From SKLM01 sp964514285 (GTDB lineage: Bacteria > Chloroflexota > Anaerolineae > B4-G1): 64,000 nt of DNA. The position numbers and the translations under genes were made by a program. Below, piece after piece: positions 1 through 7,500 of the stretch. Each line of letters starts with the position of its first letter. The stretch's first letter is position 1. The notes under the pieces were generated by a model. It did no database searches. It was not told the DNA's origin and saw only the letters and a list, made by a program, of their open reading frames with translations. The stretch spans positions 4,374 through 68,373 of the forward strand of contig CAZEQC010000013.1 in NCBI GenBank assembly GCA_964514285.1, read 5' to 3'.

Positions 1-447
1 GCGCTGAAGGCTCAGACCCGCCATCTGGGGCTCACCACTCAGGTCACCTTCCGGGGCTGGCTACCCTCGATGCGCATGCCTGCGTTCTACCGAGAGTTGG
101 ACGCCCTCGTCCTCCCCTCGCGCTCTCAGCCCAACTGGGTGGAGCAGTTCGGGCGGGTTCTGATTGAGGCTATGGCCTGCGAGGTGCCGGTGGTCGGGTC
201 CGACTGTGGGGAGATCCCTCACGTCATCGATGACGCCGGCCTGGTGTTCCCGGAGGACGACGCCGTGGCTCTACGCGCCTGCTTGGCCCGCCTGATGCAC
301 GACCCAGAGACGGCAGCTAGTCTGGCCAGACGGGGTCGAGAGAGAGTCCAACGCTACTTCACGCAAGAGAGCATAGCCGCCAGGACCGTGGCCGTCTACC
401 GTAAGATCAACGAAACGTCATCCAGACACCCAAGTGCACGTCCGTAG
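1..447 (+). CDS. Glycosyltransferase family 4, C-terminal part (5' truncated by window edge)
   Basis: The frame is open from the first base, so the gene starts upstream; about 148 residues remain. The sequence shows the GT-B C-terminal nucleotide-sugar-binding lobe of family 4 glycosyltransferases: a VLPSRS strand, then the E-x7-E motif (EQFGRVLIE), then the AMACEVPVV and GEIPHVI stretches that normally follow. Family 4 enzymes transfer a sugar from a nucleotide-sugar to a lipid- or protein-linked acceptor at the cytoplasmic face of the membrane, typically for surface polysaccharide. Donor and acceptor cannot be told from this fragment. It ends 78 bp before glnA and has no obvious link to it. 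Confidence 0.9.
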   Translation, partial: ALKAQTRHLGLTTQVTFRGWLPSMRMPAFYRELDALVLPSRSQPNWVEQFGRVLIEAMACEVPVVGSDCGEIPHVIDDAGLVFPEDDAVALRACLARLMHDPETAASLARRGRERVQRYFTQESIAARTVAVYRKINETSSRHPSARP

Positions 448-525
448 CGTGCCCTTCGGCTCGTCCCCATAGCGCCAAGGAGCCAACCTAGGAATCCGTC
501 CTGATCCAAAAAGAGGAGCTTAGAG

Positions 526-1947
526 ATGTTCAGTTCGTTTGAAGAAGCTCGGAACTACGTGGAGACACAGAGCATTCAGATGGTCGATCTCAAGTTCACG
601 GACCTGTGGGGGCGCTGGCACCACCTGACCGTGCCCGAAAACCAGTTCACCCCGACCCTGATGGAGAATGGCGTGGGGTTCGACGGCTCCGCCGTGGGTC
701 TCAAGTCCGTCAAGGCCGGCGATATGGTGCTGGTGCCGGACCTCTCCACCGGGTTCGCCGATCCCTTCTGCGAGGCGCCGACGCTCAGCTTCATCTGTAC
801 CACGTTGGAGGCAGACACGAAGGCCACTTTCGACAACGATCCACGCAACGTCGCCCGTCGGGCGGAGGAGTACCTGATCGACACCGGGATCGCCGACAAG
901 AGTCAATGGGGGCCGGAGTTCGAGTTCTACGTCTTCGACGCTGTGGCCTACGACAACGAGATGAACCGTGCTGGCTACAGCGTTGAGTCGAGCGAGGCCA
1001 CGTGGCGCAGCGGCGTAGCGGGTCACGGGCACTACATCCCGCTGCACGGCGGCTACCATGCCATCCCTCCCAAGGACGCGCTGCACAACCTGCGCAGCGA
1101 GATGACCCTGCTGCTTCAGTCGATGGGCGTGCCGGTGAAATACCACCACCACGAGGTAGGGGGACCGGGACAGTGCGAGATCGAGACCCCCCTTATGGGC
1201 CTGCTGCAGGCCGGCGACGCGACGTTGATCGTCAAGTACGTGACCAAGATGACAGCCCACCGCCACGGCCAGACGGCGACGTTTATGCCCAAACCCATCT
1301 ACGGTGAGGCCGGGTCGGGTATGCACTTCCATCAACACCTGTTCAAGGATGGTCAGAACGTCTTCTACGATCCCAATGGTTATGGCCTGATGAGCGAGAC
1401 GGCACTCCACTACATTGGGGGGCTGCTCTACCACGGCCCCGCGCTGTTGGCTCTGACGAGCCCGAGCACAAACTCCTACCGACGGCTGGTGCCCGGCTAT
1501 GAAGCCCCCGTCAACGCCTTCTTCTCCGTCGGCAACCGCAGCGCCGCGGTCCGAATCCCCCGCTATGCAACCCAGCCGAACGAAGCACGATTGGAGTTCC
1601 GTCCTCCCGACGCCACGTGCAACGTCTACCTGGCATTGGCAGCCCAGCTGCTGGCCGGGCTGGACGGTGTGCGGCGCCGAATCGACCCCACGGAGGCCGG
1701 CTTCGGACCCTTCGACGCCGACATCTTCGCCTGGTCGGATGAGCAGCGCGCCGAGATCAAGCCGCTGCCCAATTCCCTGAAGGGATCGCTGGACGCCCTG
1801 GAGGAGGATCACGATTTCCTGTTGGTCGACGAGGTCTTTACCGAGGATCTGATCGAGCGGTGGATCGCGTTCAAGGTGGATGAGGAGTACTATCAGGTTC
1901 GCAACCGCCCCCATCCCTACGAGATGGAGCTCTACTTCGACGCGTAG
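526..1947 (+). CDS. glnA: Type I glutamine synthetase
   Basis: Makes glutamine from glutamate, ammonia and ATP in the cytoplasm. At 473 aa it has the usual GSI length. Visible landmarks are the N-terminal beta-grasp with LKFTDLWGR, GFDGSAVGLKS, the metal- and substrate-binding GPEFEFYVF and HHHEVGGPGQCEIE stretches, the MPKPI/GSGMHFHQHL loop, and NRSAAVRIP. The ATG is preceded by GAGGAG at 513-518. The loop that carries the adenylylated Tyr in the GSI-beta type (NLYDLP in enterobacteria) reads DIFAWS here, with Phe401 where Tyr would be. Control by GlnE-type adenylylation is therefore unlikely. No promoter was convincing in the 78 bp upstream. Confidence 0.97.
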   Translation: MFSSFEEARNYVETQSIQMVDLKFTDLWGRWHHLTVPENQFTPTLMENGVGFDGSAVGLKSVKAGDMVLVPDLSTGFADPFCEAPTLSFICTTLEADTKATFDNDPRNVARRAEEYLIDTGIADKSQWGPEFEFYVFDAVAYDNEMNRAGYSVESSEATWRSGVAGHGHYIPLHGGYHAIPPKDALHNLRSEMTLLLQSMGVPVKYHHHEVGGPGQCEIETPLMGLLQAGDATLIVKYVTKMTAHRHGQTATFMPKPIYGEAGSGMHFHQHLFKDGQNVFYDPNGYGLMSETALHYIGGLLYHGPALLALTSPSTNSYRRLVPGYEAPVNAFFSVGNRSAAVRIPRYATQPNEARLEFRPPDATCNVYLALAAQLLAGLDGVRRRIDPTEAGFGPFDADIFAWSDEQRAEIKPLPNSLKGSLDALEEDHDFLLVDEVFTEDLIERWIAFKVDEEYYQVRNRPHPYEMELYFDA

Positions 1948-1953
1948 GGATGC

Positions 1954-1989
1954 GTCGGGTATGGAAACCCGACCCACATTGATCTGTGG
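1954..1989 (+). terminator. Two short hairpins after glnA
   Basis: Just after the glnA stop there is a perfect 7-bp stem (1954-1960 with 1967-1973, 6-nt loop). A 5-bp stem follows directly (1974-1978 with 1985-1989). No T-run follows, so intrinsic termination is only a possibility. The position, between glnA and the strong downstream promoter, fits a transcription boundary. Confidence 0.35.
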
Positions 1990-2015
1990 AAAGGATACCC
2001 CCGTCGCGTGGGGCT

Positions 2016-2044
2016 TTGACACAAACCCTCTCTGGGGCTATAAT
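2016..2044 (+). promoter_or_regulatory. Perfect consensus housekeeping promoter
   Basis: TTGACA at 2016-2021 and TATAAT at 2039-2044 are separated by exactly 17 bp. This is a full match to the sigma-70/sigma-A consensus at the optimal spacing. Transcription would start near 2051, about 137 nt before the phosphohexomutase start codon. It probably drives the whole + strand run that follows. Confidence 0.85.
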
Positions 2045-2115
2045 CGAACCTGAGGCCGGTGTCCCAGCCGCCCCCTGACGTCTAGGCTGCGCCGGGCACG
2101 ACAATCCACCTCGCA

Positions 2116-2151
2116 CGTCTCCAGTCGGCGAACCCGCTGGGGCTGGAGACG
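2116..2151 (+). promoter_or_regulatory. Hairpin in the 5' leader of the phosphohexomutase gene
   Basis: A perfect 9-bp inverted repeat (2116-2124 with 2143-2151, 18-nt loop) lies between the consensus promoter and the ribosome binding site at 2175-2181. It would form in the leader RNA. No T-run or known riboswitch core is visible, so its role is unknown; mRNA stability or attenuation are both possible. Confidence 0.35.
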
Positions 2152-2187
2152 CGTCACAAGACCAGAGTGCATGCAGAGGAGTTCACT

Positions 2188-3618
2188 TTGACCATCAGAT
2201 TTGGAACGGACGGCTGGCGCGCTGTCATATCGGACACCTTCACGTTCGCCAATCTACGGCTCGTGGCTCAAGCCATCGCCGACTACGTGTTGGAGGAGAA
2301 CGAGACGAGACCGGAGGTGGTGATTGGATTCGACACACGCTTCCTCTCGGACCGCTACGCAGCCGAGGTGGCGCGTGTGTTGGCCGGTAACGGTGTCGTC
2401 GCTCACCTGACCCGGGCCGACGCGCCGACGCCGGCCATCTCCTATGCCGTCCTGCACAAGAAAGCGTCGGCCGGCGTGATGATCACCGCCAGCCACAACG
2501 CCCCTCGCTACAATGGGCTAAAACTGAAGGCGGATTTCGGCGGCGCGGCCCTGCCGGAACAGGCGGAGCACGTGGAGGCCTACTTGGCCCGCAACCAAGA
2601 ACGAGCCCGCTGGCCGAACGTGATGGACTACGAGACCGCTATCGACCAGAACCTCATCCGGCGCTTCGACCCGGCCTGGGCTTACTACGAGCATCTGGGA
2701 AACATGATCGACCTGGATCTCATCTCGGGCAGCGAGCTGCGAGTGATCGCCGACGCGATGTTCGGATCGGGACGGAAGTGCATCGCCGACATGCTGGCAA
2801 GGACCCGCTGTCGGGTGGTGGAGATTCGCGGCGAGATGAATCCCGGGTTCGGAGGCATCCACCCAGAGCCGATGGGCCACTACCTGAACGCCCTGGCCGC
2901 GGCGATTCAGGCCCACCACGCGGACGTCGGTCTGGCCACCGACGGCGACGCCGACCGGCTCGGCGCTATGGATGCGCTGGGCAACTTCGTCGACCCGCAT
3001 CACATCTTCAGCCTGGCGCTCCGGCACCTGGTCGAGGAACGGGGCTGGCGCGGTACGGTGGTCAAGAGCATCTCCACCACTCGTATGGTGGACCGCCTGG
3101 CCTCCCAATACGACCTGCCGCTGGTGGAGACGCCGGTGGGCTTCAACCACATCGCTGACCACATGCTGAACAACGACGTACTGATCGGCGGCGAGGAATC
3201 CGGCGGCCTGAGCATCAAGGGCCACATCCCAGAGGGAGACGGGGTGTTGATGGGCCTCCTGCTCCTGGAGATCATGGGTAGCGCCGAGCGCCCCTTGCAC
3301 GAGCTGGTAGAGACCGTACAGGAGGAAGTCGGTCCGGCCCATTACGCACGCCGAGATATACCCCTGCGCACGCCGATCACCAAACGGAAGATGGTCGAGC
3401 GGCTGCTGGATCAGGCGCCCGACACCCTGGCTGGCGAGACTGTCATCGAGACAAACACCCTCGATGGGGTCAAGTACCTGCTGGCCGACGACTCGTGGCT
3501 TCTGATTCGCCCGTCAGGCACGGAGCCGGTGCTGCGCGTCTACGCCGAGGGGCGAGATCCGGAGATGGTGGACACGCTGCTGGCCTATGGTGAGCAGGTG
3601 GCCAAGGGGACACCCTGA
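2188..3618 (+). CDS. Phosphoglucomutase/phosphomannomutase family protein
   Basis: Interconverts hexose-1-phosphate and hexose-6-phosphate (alpha-D-phosphohexomutase family), feeding sugar-nucleotide and cell wall synthesis. All four family motifs are seen: RFGTDGWR at the N-terminus, the phosphoserine loop TASHN with Ser102, the metal loop DGDADR, the sugar loop GEESGG, and the C-terminal phosphate loop RPSGTEP. The length, 476 aa, is typical. I chose the TTG at 2188 because AGAGGAG (2175-2181) lies 6 nt upstream and the protein then begins MTIRFGTDGW, as in relatives; a GTG at 2167 is the alternative. The stop overlaps the next start (ATGA). Substrate preference (glucose, mannose or glucosamine) cannot be settled from motifs. 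Confidence 0.93.
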   Translation: MTIRFGTDGWRAVISDTFTFANLRLVAQAIADYVLEENETRPEVVIGFDTRFLSDRYAAEVARVLAGNGVVAHLTRADAPTPAISYAVLHKKASAGVMITASHNAPRYNGLKLKADFGGAALPEQAEHVEAYLARNQERARWPNVMDYETAIDQNLIRRFDPAWAYYEHLGNMIDLDLISGSELRVIADAMFGSGRKCIADMLARTRCRVVEIRGEMNPGFGGIHPEPMGHYLNALAAAIQAHHADVGLATDGDADRLGAMDALGNFVDPHHIFSLALRHLVEERGWRGTVVKSISTTRMVDRLASQYDLPLVETPVGFNHIADHMLNNDVLIGGEESGGLSIKGHIPEGDGVLMGLLLLEIMGSAERPLHELVETVQEEVGPAHYARRDIPLRTPITKRKMVERLLDQAPDTLAGETVIETNTLDGVKYLLADDSWLLIRPSGTEPVLRVYAEGRDPEMVDTLLAYGEQVAKGTP

Positions 3619-4511
3619 TGAAACCTTTCTTTCTGGCCATCGAGGGACCGATCGGTGTCGGCAAGACAACGTTGGCCCGTCTTCTACAGCCGCGTTTCGA
3701 GGCCAAGCTGGTGCTGGAGGCCTTCGAGGAGAATCCCTTTCTTTCCAGCTTTTACAGCGATCGCTCCCGCTACGCTTTCCAGACGCAGATGTTCTTCCTC
3801 TTGAGCCGTTATCGTCAGCAGCAGGCGATACCATCCCTGGTCGCCAAGGAGCCCGTGATCGGCGACTACACGTTTGGCAAGGATTCGCTCTTCGCCCGTC
3901 TGAACCTGGAGGGCGACGAGCTGGCTATGTATCGACGGCTGTACACCGTGCTGACCGATCGCATCGCCGTTCCCGACCTGGTGCTCTATCTTCAAGCCGA
4001 CACCGACGTGCTGATGGCGCGTATCGCAGCCCGGGATCGTCCCTACGAGCGAGAGATGGACCGCGACTATATCGCCAAGGTGAACGAGGCCTACGAGCAG
4101 TGCTTCGCCGAGGCCACGGGACCTGCCTCCCGCACCTCCTCCCTGCTGAGCCTTGACACCAACGAGCTTAACTACGTCCGCGATGCCAGCGCCCTCGCCT
4201 TTGTGGAAGCGAAGGTGAGACAAGCGTTGGGCATTGGCGCCTACCAGCAACCGCTGCCCCAGATTGAAGAGGTGAGCCAAGCGCAGATACGGTCCGCTCC
4301 ATCGAGCGGACCTCGTCCAACGGCACGAGGGGAAGCCCTGAACGCGTTCCTGGCAGCCAACGAGGCCGTAGCCCGCGTCGGGGCTCTCTTAGCCAGCCAG
4401 GGGTCAGAACGCTCCAACGAACGGGCATCGCGTCTGAGAACGACGCTGGAGCAGGCGATGGAGCAGCTGAGCTCGCTGGCGGATTCAGTCGGTGCGGATG
4501 CGAGCACTTGA
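3618..4511 (+). CDS. Deoxynucleoside kinase with C-terminal extension (first of two)
   Basis: Phosphorylates deoxynucleosides to monophosphates in the salvage pathway. The P-loop is GPIGVGKTT (residues 10-18). The ENPFL region, GDYTFGKDSLFARL in the substrate pocket, and a lid with RDRPYER place it in the dGK/dAK/dCK family (COG1428), closest in motif style to the proteobacterial deoxyadenosine/deoxyguanosine-type kinases. The family usually stops near residue 210. Here about 90 further residues follow, polar and Ala/Ser/Arg-rich, with helical LNAFLAANEAVARVGALLAS, and no recognised domain. It overlaps the mutase stop by 1 nt and ends 30 bp before the giant kinase. Substrate specificity is not determined. 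Confidence 0.9.
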   Translation: MKPFFLAIEGPIGVGKTTLARLLQPRFEAKLVLEAFEENPFLSSFYSDRSRYAFQTQMFFLLSRYRQQQAIPSLVAKEPVIGDYTFGKDSLFARLNLEGDELAMYRRLYTVLTDRIAVPDLVLYLQADTDVLMARIAARDRPYEREMDRDYIAKVNEAYEQCFAEATGPASRTSSLLSLDTNELNYVRDASALAFVEAKVRQALGIGAYQQPLPQIEEVSQAQIRSAPSSGPRPTARGEALNAFLAANEAVARVGALLASQGSERSNERASRLRTTLEQAMEQLSSLADSVGADAST

Positions 4512-4541
4512 GCGCTTGATGAGTCCTCCCGAGATGCTGAT

Positions 4542-7500
4542 ATGCCCAGTATCCTGATTATAGACGGCGAGCCTACCACCCGGGAGACGTTCCGGACGTT
4601 CCTGGAGGAGGCTGGCTATGAGGTCCAGACCGCATCTGGCCCCACAGAGGCCGCGGAGGCGTTGACCGAGCACGGCTGCGACGTTATCCTGGCGGATCTG
4701 GACCTGATCCAGGCGGGCGGGCGGGAACTGATGGACGATCTGGACGACGGCAACGACACGGTTCCCCTCGTCATCCTCACCCGCGGGTCTGACGGTGACG
4801 CGGCGGCTGCCGCTATGCGCCTGGACGCCTACGATTACGTCAATCAGCCCATCACGCCGGGCAGACTGATGCACACCCTCGAGCGCGCAGCGGAGCGGAA
4901 GCGCCTGCTGGATGAGAGGAAGCGCCTGAAAGCAAAGATGCAGGCCTATCAAGAGAGGCTCAGGAGAGAGAGCGCACAACGCACGGACGATCTGGAGAAA
5001 AGCAACCAGGAACTAGACACGCTGACCAGAATCGGGCGCGAGATCTCCGCCACGCTGGACTTGAGACAGGTGCTGAAGCGAGTGACCCAGCTGACCGCCA
5101 ACGTCTGCGGGGCCCATCGCTGTACCATCGTCCTGATCGACGACGATGAGAAGATGTCGACGCCGGCTATGTCTGCCTTCAGTGACGGCCACCAAGATGA
5201 GGAGATGTGGCATCTCTTTCAAGAGAGGAGTTATCCCATCCCGCTGGCTGAGGTCCCAGAGGCGCAGCAGGTCATTCGTGAGCAGAGCCCCCTCTTCATC
5301 CCCGATGCGCCGACCTCCTCGCTGCCGAATAGCCTCATCGAACCTTTCGGCATCAAGAGCGTGCTCCTGGTGCCTCTCGTCAGCAAGAAATGGGTCGTCG
5401 GGCTGATGGCCCTGGATCACGTGGAGGAGGGCCGTCGTTTCACTGACCGTCAAGTGAACATGGCCACCTCGATCGCCGCGCAGGCGACGCTGGCCATTGA
5501 AAACGCCAGGCTCTATAAGCAGGCTCGCCGCCAGGCGAGACATGGCACACTGCTCAACACCGTAGCCCAACAGACGAACACCATCGTCGAACCGGAGCGG
5601 CTTCTAGCGAGCGTGGCCCAAACGATCCATGAGCATTTCGGCTACGACAGTGTGATACTGATGCTCGTAGACGAAGAGAGCGGTGACCTGACGGTGGGGG
5701 GCAAGGCGGGAATCGGAGCCGAGGTGGTCCCGGACGGCTACCGCCAGCCCCTGGAGGAGGGCATCATAGGCTGGGTTGCTCGTCACGGCGAGCACATGGT
5801 GAGCAACGACGCCGACCAGGACGAGCGATACTTTGCCCCATTCCCTGACCGTTATCGAGCCGGCGCCGAGCTGGCAGTCCCCCTGAAGATCGAGGGCCAG
5901 GTCGTCGGGGTGCTGGACCTCCAATGCCAGAGGAAACACAGGTTCGACGAGTTGGATATCGCCACCGCCTACATCCTGGCCGGGCAGATAGGAACAGCCT
6001 TGCAGAACGCTCGACTCTACGACGAGGCACATCGACGTGCGATCCAACTGGAAGCAGCCGTTGAGGTTGCCCGAGACGCCACCGCCATCCTCGACGTGGA
6101 CGAGCTTCTAGGTGAAACGGTGCACCTGATCTGCGATCGGTTCAACTTCTCCCACGCCGGCGTCTACCTCCTGGACGAGCAGCGAGAGCGTGCGGTGCTG
6201 CGTGCGGCTTTCACGAGGGGCGACCATCCGCTGCCACATCGTGGGTCCCCCTTGCCTATGGGAGAGAGCGCTCGCGAGCCGATCCCCGTGAACCAGGCTG
6301 CCCGCACCGGAGAGGCCCAAATTGCCTTTCGTGCGGGAAAGCGTCCACCATCCTCAGCCGCCAGCGACCTGCCTGTGACGCGCTCCGAGATAGCGCTCCC
6401 CCTCGTCAGCCGGGGCGTCGTCATCGGCGTTCTCGACGTCCAGTCAACGGAGGGAGCCGCTTTCGATGAAGACGATGCAGCCACGCTTCAAGCGATGGCC
6501 GACCAGCTGACCAATGCCCTTGAGAACGCACGGCTCTACGAGGCGGCACAGCGACGAGTCGCCGAGCTGGAGGCCATCCGTCAGGCCGGCCTGCACGTCA
6601 CGTCCTCCTTGGAGCTGCAACCGGTCCTGGAGGCCATTCTGGAAAGCGCCCTCCAGCTGGTTCAAGGGGCGGACGCTCACATCTTCCTCTACGAGGATGA
6701 GAGGCTGAACTTCGGCGCTGCCATGTGGGCCGGGCGAGGCCAACAGGACCCCTACGCCGAGCCCCGACAGAACGGCGCAACGTACATGGTTGCACGGAGC
6801 GGGAAGAGACTCGTCATCCCCGATGTTGCGCACCACGAGCTCTTCCAAGGTGGAGCCTACGACGAGTGGGCCGGGGCCATCGTCTCCCTCCCCCTGAAGA
6901 TCGGTGACCAGGTGCAGGGCGTGATGAACGTCGCCTTCGATGAGCCACACGCCTTCAGTGAGGAGGAACTGAACGTCCTGGGGCTGCTCGCCGATCACGC
7001 GGCCATCGCCGTGGAGAACGCCCGGCTTTACAAAGAGGAGCAGCGTCACGTCGAGGAGCTGACCGCGCTCCACAACATCGACCTGGCGATCACCTCAACG
7101 CTTAGCCTGGACGAGGTGCTAGAGCGCATCTACGAGCTGCTGAGCAAGTTGATGGACGTCACTACCTTCTACATCGGGCTCCATGATGAGAAGACAGAAC
7201 AGCTTCGTATCTCACTGATTGTTGATCAGGGAAACCACCTCGCCCCTCTCACCTTGGATCTCCAAGAGCGCGGCGGGTTCGCCGGCTGGGTGGTGCGCAA
7301 TCAAGAGCCGCTCTGGATCGAGAACTGGGCTCAGGAACAAGAGACGCTGCCCATCGAGGGGATCGCCCGCGGCACGCCGACGCAATCGCTGATGGTGCTC
7401 CCCCTCCTCGTCAGAGACAAACTGGTCGGTGTGATCTCCGCCCAGTCCTATGAGCCCTACAGTTTCGATGAGGATGATCGCCGTCTCTTCTCCAGCATCT

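Noticed and set aside
520..2022. 500-codon open frame antisense to glnA
   Set aside because: It mirrors the GC-rich codon pattern of glnA, has no domain motifs or ribosome binding site, and glnA is unmistakable.
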